A stretch of 64,000 nucleotides of DNA from Nannizziopsis barbatae (lineage: Eukaryota > Ascomycota > Eurotiomycetes > Onygenales > Nannizziopsiaceae): the NCBI GenBank assembly GCA_014964245.1, contig JACVYH010000003.1, positions 930,001-994,000 on the forward strand. The letters run 5' to 3'. The notes below the pieces were generated by a model, which worked only from the letters and a program-made list of their open reading frames with translations, did no database searches and was not told where the DNA came from. The position numbers were made by a program, and so were the translations under genes. This document shows positions 34,901-47,390 of the stretch, one piece after another. Positions within the stretch are counted from its first letter, which is position 1. Every line of letters begins with the position of its first letter.

Positions 34901-37030
34901 AAATTTACTGTAGCGGCTTCTTCCCCCGTGTCCGAACATCCATCAGATGCATTTCCCTCTATCGACTCGGCCTTCACGGAAACCTTACAACAGTTGATCG
35001 CCTCAGGAACTGGTATGGATGAAGCAAGCATCAACCGTACCTTCGACATTCTTATTCGCGTTCTGCAGAAACAAGCGGAATCGGGGGTATCATGTCATGA
35101 AAGCGCTCACCGTTTATCTCTGTTGCGAATCTTTAACACAAAAGTCTTCGATTGCCGAATGGTGAAATGGATAGTTACGACGTTAGGATCTTCTTCACGG
35201 CCTCCCCTTTTGACATTCGTTCCGGCTCTAGTTGGTGTTGGTTGTATTACTCTTGACTCCTTCTTCCCGATGGTCAGCGAAGTTCTGGTTTCTAGCTCGC
35301 AGCAGCAGCAATCGGTGACAGACAGGCTTCATGTCCGTTTCGAAGCGATCAATCTCCTTGGGGCATACCAAGCTCAAAGTTTGGACTCCCCTGATATAGT
35401 AAGTTTCAAACGCGTATCTTCACGTATTTAGAAGCTGGCCTAACTTAGGACCTAGATATCCTATCGCTTCAAGATATATCAAGAAGAATATATAACGCAA
35501 AATGCTTGTGAAGCACTGAGTTTCATTGACACCACTCTAATGGCGGCTCAAAGTGCCGCTCCCCAAGTCATAAAGGAACATCGCTCTGTGATTCCGATTA
35601 TCAGCCAGGTTTTGATTCAGAACGTGAATAAACTCGGCCCAGAAGCGGTCAATCGAATTGTTACAGGCTTTCCACATTGTGCAGATGTGATTCATCAAGC
35701 TTTGGACGGCTTTCTTGGGATAGACTTAAAAGCAAGTTAGTATACCCTCGGAATATGCTAAACGATGTTTATTCTCTAACATAATTCAGATCCAGACAGT
35801 GCACAGATGACCCAACGAATCGTCGATGAGATCGACGATTTCTCTATGTCCTATTGCCTGATCAAATTGCGTCTGCTCTTCGACGTTGGTTCAGATGAGG
35901 ATTCTGCTAAGGACGGCATCGTCGACCTATTGTTTAAAACAGCGGAGTCTGATATTAGGGAAGGCAAAACTCGCTGGCTTGAAGTCTTGAATGTACTGCC
36001 AGTCAACGCAGCCGCGTTGGTACGGATTTCTCCACGTCCTAACTCATTCAGGGGCATCTCACTAACAGCCACACAGATTAGACAGCGTGCAGAGAGCGAG
36101 TTCTCGAGGCTTTCTTCCCCTCACGGTTTACAACCGTTCTCCACAAGCGACGAGACCGCATTGATCTTTCTTCGCATAGTTGAGGAATTGTCGTACTCGA
36201 TCCCTGATAAATTTGAATCATCATCATTCAGCAGCGACCTTGGAGCAAAAATGGCCATCCTTTTTCAAAAGACTGTCGATTATCATAAACCGGAAAACAA
36301 ACCTGAAAACAGAAAAGCACGGACGATCTCGCCAGCATCATCTGCCGAGCTCTCACTTGGCCTCTGGTATTTCATACTTCTCCGACTAGTGGCGTTGCAC
36401 CGCTCATCTCTCCCACAAAACTGCGAATTGAAAAGCGAGCTGCAACTTCAAACACACCTTTTGGCTCAAACTTTCTGCATATCACGGTCTTCGCTCTTTT
36501 ATGGCCGGTCCTTTGACAGTTTCGGCCCGGCACTTTCCGGTCTTACACAGCGCAGTTCACTTCTAAACACACTTCCATTTAATTGGATCAATCTACAGCT
36601 CCAAGGATTTGACGTTTGCTCCGCTCTCGCCGATACCCTTCCTAACGAATCTCGGATGGAATGCGCTCGGATTATACGTGAACGGCATCCTCGGTTTTAT
36701 AACCCCAAGGATCCGTGTCTTGATTTCCTTCTCGGCCCATTCACGGACAGCAATTCGCAACCCGCGAGCTCGGCAGGCACTTCAGGTATGAACATCACAC
36801 CACAAGCGCCACCTACCCTGAAAAGCACCCCGTTCTCCGCCGCGCCAGAAAGCTACGATGATGTAGAAAACCTCCGTTTTCAACACAAAGGACGAACCAT
36901 AGGTTCTTGCTCCCCTAGGCAGTGGGAGATGCTTGGAGAGGCCGCTCCTAACGTGGGTCTCAATGATACACCAGTTAGTTTGACGTTTTTCGGGGCACGA
37001 CAGGCTAAAGGGCCACCAGATGCTATATAA
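31980..37030 (+). CDS. MED12: Mediator subunit 12 (Med12/Srb8)
   Basis: Med12 is part of the CDK8 kinase module of Mediator, which regulates RNA polymerase II transcription. My model has seven exons (31980-32502, 32557-33151, 33209-33413, 33473-34467, 34519-35398, 35456-35735, 35790-37030), closing in frame at 1572 residues. Family landmarks are LIDLTNN...KRQKLDS near the N-terminus, FYPWKGHHPEDALTE, the Med12 domain RVTLTDLKREAWLRDLANS with RRLSRTIPHGVRGKVLLEQ, and LLLRVYWPGLVRYRKKGR. Two points are uncertain. The start may lie in an upstream exon, because 31980 is just the first ATG in frame. The donor of the third intron could be at 33393 or 33414, both in frame with the acceptor before 33473. 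Confidence 0.88.
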
Positions 37031-37594
37031 ACACGTATTTTTGCACTCCTTCACCGTCACTTTTTTACTTAATCGGACTTACATACCATTTTATAATGGC
37101 GTTCGGCTTTTGAGATGGCGTTTTGTATTTCAATTTTTCGATTTGAACACTTCTAGCAGACACCTTGACTTCTTTTATTTCAAACCGGCTCCTTCATCAT
37201 GAGCGAAGTTCTTCAGTTATGATATTTGATGAGCATATGATTTGCAACAATACCCAAGGAGCGGGCCGGTTTTTAGTTGTCATTTTCTTCCATACGGCGT
37301 CATATAGGTTTTTCCACATTTAGCATTATTCTCCTCTTACTATGAGAATCCTACATCTTCTTTAAATAATCATCAAACATAAGTTGGCATCCATCCTATG
37401 TGAATAGTCGACTGTGTCGCGAGAGGTCTGCTTCTGAAGCTCCCGTGGATCTGCACGTGACCTGAGATATCTCCAGCGGATTTTATATACTGGCCTCCTA
37501 AAGAGTCTCCAACCAATTGAACAGGAAAATCCTTTCGGTTATTCGCTAAAAGTAATTCAATCAATTATTTTTTTACTACCAATCATCTACGACA
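37031..37594. other. Intergenic region MED12 to CIA30
   Basis: These 564 AT-rich bases separate two plus-strand genes and presumably hold the MED12 terminator and CIA30 promoter. A GCACGTGACC element lies near 37455. No gene is seen. Confidence 0.4.
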
Positions 37595-38666
37595 ATGATA
37601 CCGACAGTAAAATGCCTTGCCCGCTCGCCAGGGCTGGTAAAACGAACCTCAGAAGAGCTTAGTCGCCTCTCAAGGCTAGGTGGGTACCTTCCCAGATAGC
37701 ACAATCGTGCCAGTTTCTTGATATTCGCATGTTTTTAGAGGCCTTGGTTGGATAAATAACAGCCTGACTTATCCAGTATGGAATTCCGAAACCTTCGATA
37801 TCCCTACAAAGCCGCAATACCTGCTCGACTTCGAGCACGAAGACACAGTTAAAGGATGCAAAACAATGTCGGATCGCGCCGTCGGCGGCTACAGTACAGC
37901 TAATTTAGATTATATTCCCCCTGACTCGTCCTCAAATTGGCCTGCACATGCCCGGTTTCATGGCTCAATATCTACAAAACTGCCTCCGAATTGGAGAATC
38001 CAAAGGACTGGGTACGCGGCGTTCAGGAATAAAGACCGCTGGTGGTTGTTCGGCGGACTGACATGGGATATGGACGTCTACGCATACCTAGCGCTACGAG
38101 TTAAATCCGATGGAAGGAGATACACGGTGAACGTGCAAACGGACAGCATCGTGCAGACAGACATCCATCAACACAGACTTTGGACGCATCATCATAGAAT
38201 AGCGTCGCAGTCACTCTCACCTTCCGATGTGTCACCAGAAGTTCCTCCGGCACTCGCTGATTTCCCTGCTGTAGCAACAGACACATCTACGCACACTACG
38301 ACACCGAATCCGGACTCAACGGGTTGGGAAACGATACTGATTAAGTGGAGTGAGTTTGTGCGAACAAATCATGGGATGGTTATTGAGCCGCAGACTGGCA
38401 TGATCCGACAAAGAGTTAAATCTATCGGGATCGGTTTGACGGACCGAGTTGAAGGGCCTTACGATTTACGAATCCATCGTATGTGGGCAACCAATGGATT
38501 ATCGGAAGAGGAGCTTGAAGAGGAGAGAAGGATTTGCGGCACCAATGCGCTGGATAGATCCTCTGCTGAACTGAGTCTTGAGGAAGAGCCCTCGCTTGTG
38601 GATGCTGAGTCTAAAGGCCTGGATAGGTTTCGAAAGCTCAAGGGTTTAAAAAAAAATGATTCATAG
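37595..38666 (+). CDS. CIA30: Complex I intermediate-associated protein 30
   Basis: CIA30 (NDUFAF1 family) is a mitochondrial assembly factor for respiratory complex I. Two exons, 37595-37683 and 37739-38666, join in frame to 338 residues. The short first exon encodes a basic, hydroxylated presequence (MIPTVKCLARSPGLVKRTS) that fits mitochondrial import. The CIA30 domain includes LLDFEHEDTVKGCKTMSDR, the conserved GGYSTANL, RTGYAAFRNK and YLALRVKSDGRRYTVNVQT. It ends with SIGIGLTDRVEGPYDLRI. The tail is acidic, then basic. It is convergent with ADE1. Confidence 0.93.
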
Positions 38667-38916
38667 CTAGGTAGAATGAAAATGTGGCATGTTAGGGTTA
38701 TTAAGGAGAAAGTGCAGAAACATTTCACTATTTTAAGAAACATAGGAAGCATTTTGGTCGAATCAAATAGCTCAAGGGAATATAGATGACTCAATCTCCC
38801 CAAAACATACATCCTATCGGTAACCCTTTCCAACTGAACATACCGGCCGCTTGACACTCTGAGCTCTCCTTGCAGTGGGGAAAAAAGGCGTATCCATTGG
38901 TATTAAGCGGAATGCT
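38667..38916. terminator. Convergent CIA30/ADE1 3' region
   Basis: A 250-bp gap between the stop codons of two convergent genes. Both transcripts must end here. No other feature is seen. Confidence 0.4.
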
Positions 38917-40053
38917 TCACGATTCGCATGCTGGGGTGGTCGTTCCCGTTTCGGTTTCGGTTCCGGTTCCGGTTGTGGCAGGATTCTTTGGGGTATTCTT
39001 TCCTACGATACTCGAGTATGCGTCCCAATACCTGCGCCCGGCCTTCGCCATGACATCTTCTGGAAGGGAAACTCCCTCCTTTCCATCCATGTCATGGGCT
39101 TTCAACCAGTTGCGAATGAATTGTTTGTCATAAGAGGCCGGTGAACCGTCTGGGTCAAGTTCTTTTAATGACCAAAAGCGGGAACAGTCGGGGGTCAGGA
39201 CTTCGTCGACTAAAATGATTTCGTCTTTCTCAACGTCGAGTCCGAATTCAAATTTTGTGTCAGCGAGAATAAAGCCACGGGCATACGAGTGGGCCGCTGC
39301 GAGGTTGTACAATGTGACGGATACGCTCTGGATTCTATCTGCATATTTTTGACCAATGATATTGGCCGCTACCCCGAATTAGCCGCGTCCAATAGATCGA
39401 CGTATTTAAAAAGGAGCTATTACCTTCATCAGGGGTGAGGTTAACATCGTGTGCTCCATTTTCTGCTTTCGTGCTGGGAGTCCAAACTGCCATTGGCAGG
39501 CGACCGAATTTCTCAAGCGGTTTCTCGAATCTAACCCCGTTGATAGTTCCGCGTGTACTATATTCCTGCCAGAGCGATCCGGCAAGGTATCCGCGGACAA
39601 TGGATTCAATTGGGAAAATCTTGAATTTGTTGACAACCATGGTTCTGTCCTGATAATGGTGTCGAATCGACTCCGGAATTTGGCTTGGGAGGGTCAGGCC
39701 GACAAAGTGATTTCTCAGGTCCGGCATGGAAGCGGCAAGGTACTTGAACCAGTAGGCCGAGATGAGCGCAAGAATAGTCCCTTTGTTCTTGAGGCCCTAC
39801 GAGAATTGTAAGTAATCACGCATTCGAGGGAGCATGGATCGACCCGCGGACTCACATTTTCCAGAATGACATCGTAGGCAGAAACTCTATCCGTTGCGAC
39901 AAAAAGAAGCTTATTCTCGTCGATCTTGTAGATATCCCGAACCTTGCCTTTGGATACAAGTGGAAAATAAGGCTCCAGGGCCGAGTGCATGAACGGCTCT
40001 GGAATTTCCGGGAGCGGTTCCACGGTAGGCTCCGAAGCTGCCGGGTTCGTCAT
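38917..40053 (-). CDS. ADE1: SAICAR synthetase (purine biosynthesis)
   Basis: Ade1 joins CAIR and aspartate with ATP to form SAICAR in de novo purine synthesis, in the cytosol. Three exons (40053-39856, 39796-39424, 39368-38917) join in frame to 340 residues. Signatures are SKGKVRDIYKIDENKLLFV, TDRVSAYDVILEN, the IESIVRGYLAGSLWQEY block (SAICAR synthetase signature region), GRLPMAVWTPSTKAENGAHD, LADTKFEFGLD and LVDEVLTPDCSRFW. The C-terminus carries a Thr/Gly/Glu-rich low-complexity tail (TGTGTETETGTTT) not needed by the family. It is divergent from APC5. Confidence 0.96.
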
Positions 40054-40790
40054 TGCGAGTTAATTGACAAAAGAGGGAGAGCAATTGAGCTCGGCAGAGG
40101 CTGATGAAGACCAATGAAGGGGAAACTAAAAGCAAGCAGTTTGACCAAGCACCGTCGACAGAAACCCGAAGTGCAGGAAGAAGCGAGGTTTGTGTGGGTT
40201 TGAGAGGGAAAAAAAGAGAGCGAAAAGGAGGGGGCGACAGAGAGGATTTTATACCTTTTGCGGGCTGGCGGGGCTGGCAAGGGGCGTTACATAAGCAGCG
40301 CGCTGCTTCACCGCAACGACGCTGAAAACTCTTTTCTGTTCCGGAACTTCGCGGGTCTCGACCGGGTTCTCTTTCACCTCCTTGTCAGGGATGCAACTTT
40401 CCGTGAACCAGTCCCAGCACATCGCAACCGAATATCTAATTTCCACGGACATCCCGCTATTTTGTGATCGGCTCCGTCGTTCTGGGTCACCTCTTTTTCT
40501 TTGTTTGATAAAACAATATCACACAGCCCATCCACGCCTCCTCACCTCCTTGACCTGCGGCTTTTGGACCTTAAAACCGCTCCGGATTCATCCAGACTCC
40601 GTATTCACCTTGGAATCAACCCTGCTCGCGCGCTCTAGTCCGCACTCTCCTTTCAGCCATCCCGGTAGAATCCCCTGGAGGATTGAAACTAGTCGATGTG
40701 ATTGCGAAACCTAAATGCATCTGAGCACATCCTCATTTTTGAGTCAAATGGAACTCATGCTAGTCAATTATTAATTCATGTGCCGTCGCC
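40054..40790. promoter_or_regulatory. Divergent ADE1/APC5 promoter
   Basis: The 737-bp region between two divergent start codons carries both promoters and 5' UTRs. It is purine/pyrimidine skewed near 40200-40260. No clear TATA box or known operator was found. Confidence 0.4.
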
Positions 40791-43434
40791 ATGGCACGGT
40801 ATCTCACGCCGTCAAAGGTCGCCCTGCTGGCGTTGGTCTCGATTTATTCCGAAGGTGTGGTGCCAAACTCGGCAATTGTCGCCCTATTGTCGTTTTTTAT
40901 GACCCATCTGCTTCCGCTGGACTCCTTGGGCGATCTCGCGCCTATCCATGATGATATCCACCCAGTCTCCATCCTGCAATTCGAGAAGGCAACGGCTGGG
41001 CTGCCCTCGTCCATTCCTGGACGCACGATATGGGACCTGTTTCTACGGAAGTTATGGCAACTTGACTGCATGGACTCCTTTGAGCAGTTCCTTACACAGA
41101 TCTCGGGCCTGCTAGCGAAGTCGCGCGAAGAGCTGCTTCGGGATCGGAACAATGGAATCCTTCCCGAAATGGGCAAATTACGGCTGTCTCGAACGTCGCC
41201 ACTCGGCATGTTCGTGCGCAGAGCTCAACTGGAATATTCAAAGCTCCAGTTTCACGATTCTGTCGCTCTGTGGCGCGTTTTCCTCAAATTCAGGATGCCT
41301 ACTTATCAAGCTTGGGCCAAGAGAAACCCCGGAAACCAGTCGAAAGTAGATGTGAACCTCGCAAACCGCGGTTTGGATCTAAATGCACCGATAGGGAAGG
41401 TCGTTTATGGTGATCTAGAGCATAGCGAAGAGGATCTCAAAGTCGCAACGAGTACGAAGGACATGGAGAAATTATTGGATTTCCAGGTCCAACAGATGCA
41501 GAGTGAGCAGCGCCCCCTTTTTACTTCTAATTATACGCGAATCACTGTTTGTTGATAATTTTCAGGAGAGGGGACAAGAATAACCGAAGAAATGCGAAAG
41601 AAACTTCAGCGGATGCTCGCGTCCGGTATCTCCCTTCCGAGAGCATCTCATTACGCTAGGTAAGATTATAGCGTCTCAGACTTGATCTATTCGGCGTGGC
41701 TTTAACTAAAACGGCACTTTAAGATTTTTAGATTCGTGGAGGGCAGGGGATTTTCCCTCGTCATTTGATTATCTCCACCAGTACTTTGACTATACCATGC
41801 AAGGTCATGATCGCACGTACTACCAGTACGCGTTGCTAAACTTGGCGATCCTTCAAGTTGACTTTGGGTGTTTTGAACAGGCAGTTTCCGCCATTCAAGA
41901 AGCCCTGTCCATAGCCAGGGAGACCCAGGATATGAATTGTCTGAACTACTGCTTAAGCTGGCTGTACCATTGTCGAAAAGCCTACCCAAGCGCTCTGACT
42001 GCAATTTCAAAAGTTGGAATGCTCGGGAGCGATAGAGAAGCGCTAATGTTTTTACAAACTAAAGCACGGGAGAGTGAAATGTGGAGCCTCCTCAGCACAT
42101 CTCTGCTAGGGGAGGTTAAATTAGATTTACTCAATGTATGCCGAAAATACCACAGTGACCGAATACTCGGCTGACGCGGCTGCTTTAGGGAGATAGTGTT
42201 GCGACTATTTTTGAACGGCTTGCTAAAACAGCCTTTCTTAATGCAAGCCAGAACTTGAACGCTTCGATGGGACAACTGCTCGTGGTACAACAAGCAGCGT
42301 TCACTCGGTTAGGTAAGGAAGATTTGTATCCAGCTTTATTTGCGGTTCTAACTACTTGTAGGCCTCTCACGGCTGGCTATGGCAACTAATAACCTTTTTC
42401 AGGAATGTTACGAAAACGACGTTATATCAGGAGATCGCCTTAAAGCCGCGTTCCAAACATCCCACTTGGTATTCAATTCTCTTTCTCTCAATAAGTACTT
42501 CAGAACTAATATAACATCAGCTCTCATTAAGTGGCCGCCATGCCCAGGCAGTGTCGCACTTGGAGAAAACGTCGCCAACTGCTCCATATACCCTCAAAAA
42601 CTTCCAGCAATGGATGTTCGTTCAAGGTCTTCTTAAACTGAGACAACAATTACATAGGTAATACCTCTTGAAATGAATTGTGGGAGTGAATTTTGACGGT
42701 TAATGGCTGGTAGGGATAATATGGTAGCCGCCGAGCACCTGGTGTACCAACTGCGGGCCTGTGTGCCCAACGAACCCGAACATAAAACCGCCCTATGTCT
42801 GCTTGAAATAGAATTTCTCCTGCGCAAGGGAGAACACAGACCTGCCCTTGATTTAATCGAACAAACAGCAAAATCAATCCAGCAAGGCCCCTTTGACGTC
42901 GCCCTCCAGGTTCAACTACTAAATCTCAAATCACAATTATTCCTCAAAACAGACCAACCTGAGCGGGCCTTTTCTCTCATTATGCGATCCGCAAGCATTG
43001 CCTACAAATCTCGGGTACTCCCGGGGCTCTGGGAGGCTCTTGGAATATTAGCGGTTGTATTAATGACCTTTCAGGAATTTGGTCCCGCCAAAAATATGCT
43101 TGAAAGCATCGTCCCGCAGGTGCTAGAAACTGACGACTGCATACTTGCAGCTCGTATTTACTCAATAATCGTGGACGCTAATATGGGATTGGCTGGGCAA
43201 AACAGGGAAAATGCCGTGCGACATAAAGAACACACAGCGAGTGCGTCCGAGTATATCGACTGCGCCTTCCAAGAGTACTCAAGGATTGGGAATATAACCG
43301 GGCAGTGCGAGATGACGTCGAAGAAGGCCATTCTCATGCAGTTGTCGGGGGATCTCGCGTTGGCGAATGATTATGCCGCAAAATACCTTGACCTCAAAGC
43401 TCAGGCCCGACAGACTGCATTAGGCCATGTATGA
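40791..43434 (+). CDS. APC5: Anaphase-promoting complex subunit 5
   Basis: Apc5 is a TPR scaffold subunit of the APC/C ubiquitin ligase that drives mitotic exit. Seven exons (40791-41502, 41566-41659, 41724-42135, 42189-42312, 42362-42468, 42521-42657, 42714-43434) join in frame to 768 residues. The N-terminus MARYLTPSKVALLALV and the family block ISLPRASHYARFLDSW are typical of Apc5. TPR-like helices follow, including YYQYALLNLAILQVDFG and AVSAIQEALSIARE, and near the end QQWMFVQGLLKLRQQLH with NMVAAEHLVYQLRA. The fifth intron (42469-42520) was placed by frame continuity and the ACTAAT branch site. Confidence 0.92.
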
Positions 43435-43922
43435 GAGATTAACGCCACGGCCTGACCCAGTCAAAGACGACGGTCTACAAGGATAGCCTGGGATACATTC
43501 ATATGCATACCTCCTCTTTAGAGGCCTGTCAAAAGAAAACATGCCCTTGTAGTGTAGAGATAGATCACAAATGACGGAGAACAGGCTTCTTTCTCCGCGT
43601 AATAAATAAAGCGCAGCTGAGCTTCCCAATCGGGAAAGAAATGCCAAGCCTGGCCAAGCCACCTGCTGAGTCATAGCGCGAACAGAGTTTTGAAGCGCCA
43701 CTTAACCCTTTTAGGACGCGCCCTCCCTTTCTCGCTCCTGCTTTCCCGCTTAAAAGACGCCCCCCAACATTCAGTCTCTTTTCTCCTCCCTCACTCTTCA
43801 GCTTCCACATCTCAACTCCGCTCCACTATTTTCAGCACTTCTACGAACAATCACAATAATACACTCGGATTTATTTCCTACCTATATTGCTTGTTAAGAG
43901 GGTTCTGCGAAAAGTTGAGTTT
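43435..43922. promoter_or_regulatory. SUI1 upstream region
   Basis: The 488-bp gap between APC5 and SUI1 ends in a pyrimidine-rich 5' region (about 43700-43860), as expected for a highly expressed fungal gene. No other gene is seen. Confidence 0.4.
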
Positions 43923-44662
43923 ATGTCAATCGAAAACCTCAAGACCTTTGGTGAGTCGTTTTCTCCTCCCCGCCACACCAACACTCCAACGGCCATAGCC
44001 GCTGCAAGCATGACCTCGCCGGGACCCATCGACCTTTGGCGGAGCGTATTGCTCTACAGATATTCAGTGTCTGCGATCTGAATATGTCGCCTGGCATGCT
44101 GTTAGCCTAGAGGTTACCTTGCATCGCTGTGGCGGGGTACTTTTTGCTTGTGATCGTAAATTCGCGAGATGAGACAAGACGCTAACAATACCGCTCGTAC
44201 AGACCCCTTCGCCGAAGCTGACGAAGATACCGGCGATACAAAACAATCCCAAAATTATATCCATATACGGATTCAACGTATGTCTCTTCCTACACGGCTT
44301 ACCGAGCCTGTGTCCACTTTCCATGTTGTTTTCTTGGCATAACTAACACGTCACTACCAGAGCGCAATGGTCGGAAGACCCTAACCACTGTTCAAGGTCT
44401 GCCTAAGAAGTTTGACCAGAAGAAGATTCTTAAGGTCATTAAGAAGAAATTCGGTATAAATTTCTCGCTACTAAATAATTTTGGATCCTGGCTAACATCA
44501 CCTTGCACCACAGCTTGCAATGGCACCATCGTGACTGACACTGAGATGGGAGAGGTGATCCAGCTCCAGGGGGATCAACGCAAAGATGTGCAAGAATTCT
44601 TGACCGACAAGAAAGACGGGCTTGAGCTCGATGCTAAGACCATCAAGGTCCATGGGTTCTAA
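43923..44662 (+). CDS. SUI1: Translation initiation factor eIF1 (Sui1)
   Basis: eIF1 binds the 40S subunit and controls start-codon selection. Four exons (43923-43950, 44203-44277, 44361-44453, 44514-44662) join in frame to 114 residues, the standard length. Visible sequence: MSIENLKTF, DPFAEADEDTGDTKQSQNYI, RNGRKTLTTVQGLPKKFD, KILKVIKKKF, CNGTIVTDTEMGEVIQLQG and DQRKDVQEFLTD. The first intron is 252 bp, the longest in the gene; I found no clear box C/D or H/ACA snoRNA in it. Confidence 0.97.
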
Positions 44663-45624
44663 GTCAAAACTCTACACCTGCTCGGGTCGAACCGCGCCTC
44701 AAGCAAATGGCAAACTCTCACTTTTTTGTGTTTGTTTGTCCTAGGGTTTGATGGACGCAATCGATAGACGTGCGCGCTCCCGACTGGGACATGTCTGACA
44801 GGGCATCTTTCCCGCGGCTCCCGAGATTCGATACGACTTCGGAGGTACGGATAAAGGTCGACAGCGAGTAATGGTGTCGAACAGGCAACCCATAACGGCA
44901 TGGCAGTGTTTTTTCCTTCCCGTGTTGGATGGTGGTTCAAACTATATTCTTTACCGATTGCGTAGTCCTATCTGTTGATTTTCTAAGTGTCTTAACTTAC
45001 AGACGGTTGGTGGTAATCAGGTTTTGGAATTGATGCAACCGGGGAATGTGGACTTAGTATTATTCCAGACCATATGCAATCCAATTTGACTTTCTCGTAC
45101 CGAATACAGTTGTTTCCTGATCTATAACCGTCTAATACTTCTCGGACCATGTCGATGTTGCCTGCCAGCGTTGTATTTGTGTGTGTAGTTGCATCTCCTG
45201 ATTGTATCCTCTACCAATGTATGGAATAAAGCTTTTCAATTACCGTGGATGCTAACTCCGTTTAAATTGTTAACCAGTATGCCTTCAAACTGTATGGAGG
45301 ATGTAATGCGCCACCTTCGGGTGGACATCTTAATATAAACGCGACAAAGGGCATCGGCTGTGCCCCATTGTCAAGCAGCTCGAAATCCAGGCCTATCGGT
45401 CAGATCAGATCCAGGTTTATTCCCCATTTACGACTTCGGCCGGAAGGTTACTGATACAATTCCGTAGATACAAGATGATTCAACAGTCAAATTGACATGG
45501 AAATACGAGCGGCAGGATGAAATCTTTGCTGTCGAGACGCAATGTATTTTCAAGTAAGTAGGAAAGCCCACGAAGAGTATTTAGCCATCTAGGAGCCGTC
45601 CACTGCTTCTTTTGTGTACAAAGG
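44663..45624. other. Convergent SUI1/EOS1 3' region
   Basis: About 960 bp between two convergent genes. A stretch at 45468-45553 on the plus strand can be read as a spliced exon (begins IQDDSTVKLTWKYE), but its only continuation runs antisense through the EOS1 3' exon, so I do not call a gene. An open-frame segment also precedes it at about 45350-45450. Confidence 0.4.
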
Positions 45625-47390
45625 CTAAACAACAACCATCCTCTCCGCAAGAATGCTCCAGGTCCTTCTTCCTATCCGAAGAAGAGGAAGGTCAAAGTCA
45701 TCCTCACGAGACAAATGGAGCTGCAACAGGAGCAAACACATGCTTATGGAACTGGCTATGGAGAATACGGAGAGAGAGGCGGCCGTTTCTTTCTTGATAT
45801 TGATCTTGCGCTGGGTGAGGTGGTAAAGAAGGGTGAGAATCTGTTCGGAAGGGGAGCCATGTTAGATGGAGTAGAGCAGTGAGGAATGGGGGCCGAAACG
45901 AACCGATGTGATTGATATCCAAGCAGGTAGAAGTAGGCGAGGGTCGGAAGAAGCTCCAGAGAGATAAAGAATACAGGATGTTATGTATGCAAGAAGCGCA
46001 TTGGTGGTCAAAAGCCGTATCACGACCGCAGGAGGCGAATAGTTAACCAGCCTAGATATAGCGCTCGGTCAATTTCTAATGCAAATATCAGAGATCTGGT
46101 TGTACGCACCATCGGGACATAAGGCAATCGGCAAAGAAATAGGACAAATATGCGGAAGAAAAGCACTGTTGATGCGGCCCACCCGTTAGCAAACAATCCA
46201 ATCCCAATATGTAACGGATCTCACAACACAATACCCATATGATTGCGAGAGCCACCTCCGTGACTCTAAATCTTCTATCATCATTCCAATCTACAGCTGC
46301 CATTGAAGCTGCGGTCCCCTTGACTATTGCTGCCGCTGTCCATCCCGCGGCTCCATTTCGTTCTCGCAACCACCAATACGGCTCAAGCCGAAGTAAGTCA
46401 CTCAAAAATGTAAACGCACAACGCAGACCCCACCATACCGCCGGTCCAACGCTTAGTGCACGGCATATCAATAACGGAATATAATAGCGGCGATCGACTC
46501 CTAAAATCACGGCGACTCTCGGGTGCAGCGGATTGGTAGCTGCGGGAGGCGGGAAGGAGCAGGAGGTATTCGGAAAATCTTTGAGCGAGGCATCGGGGGA
46601 TGGCCGGATGTCTAAGAAATTGCTCAGCAGCATGGAGGGACTGCGAAATCGAAGTTGCGAGTTCGGAGCATCGCGTGAAGAGAGTGACGCTTGGGCGTCA
46701 CTCGTGGAAGACGCCAGTCTCAATGATCTCTGTGTTGATATCTATAAGATATCTACAATTGGATCGACCGGGTAACAGATTTATATGATAAAAAATTCTT
46801 TAAAAACTGCCGTCTGGGTCTGAGGCATGATATTAAAGGGAATTGAATTGAATTATGAAATGAGGGAGTTGATACGTTAGAAATTTGGCTTTATGAAAGT
46901 CTGCGCTGAAGATGGATGCGTGGCGCATTAAGATGCTTGGACTGCAGCGGGGTGTTTAACATGCGACGAGAGCACTACTAAGGGTGTTTTGTTCAAGCTT
47001 TCTCTGTGATCTAAGAGCTGATGTTGTCTTTGAAAGTTCTATCAGTCTAAAGATGAGGTTGAACTGGATGATGCTACGCTTGAGAAGAGCAAAGTAGCCT
47101 CAACACTAAGGGTATACGTATCAGGGACTGAAGGTCCTGGAGCCATTTCGTTTCAAATTGCTGTACGAGGCTACAATACTCAAATAAATTGGCTCCACTA
47201 TATCATATCTGGTTTCCAAGTATCCCTTTGACCAAGAGCCAATAATAACTATAAAGACCGGAGAATTTGTATTGAATGGTGGCGTACAGGGTACTCGGCG
47301 CTGCGTAGAGATTTCGTAGGCATTCTTGGAGCCGAATCGTGAGGAAAGGGAACGAATCCGATTGAACACGCTGGAGGGACGAAGTGACAT
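45625..47390 (-). CDS. EOS1: N-glycosylation protein Eos1
   Basis: Eos1 is a multi-spanning ER membrane protein linked to N-glycosylation and oxidative-stress tolerance in yeast. Three exons are solid: up to 46729-46110, 46051-45904 and 45840-45625. They contain RVAVILGVDRRYYIPLLICR, VWWGLRCAFTFLSDLL, AYLSYFFADCLMSRW, PPAVVIRLLTTNALLAYIT and YLSGASSDPRLLLPAWISI. The C-terminal exon encodes LTLLYHLTQRKINIKKE and a further membrane span. The 5' end is less certain. The exon beginning near 46729 has no ATG. A plausible first exon is 47390-47259 (MSLRPSSVFNRIRSLSSRF...), which joins in phase through a 529-bp intron to give 371 residues. That first exon is inference. Confidence 0.85.

Noticed and set aside
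43951..44202. snoRNA in the long first intron of SUI1
   Set aside because: No clear box C (RTGATGA) with paired box D (CTGA) or H/ACA pattern could be identified.
45612..45882. Plus-strand frame containing a PKKRKVKVI-like basic stretch as a separate gene
   Set aside because: It is the reverse complement of the conserved EOS1 C-terminal exon, which matches its family closely; the antisense frame is most likely a shadow.
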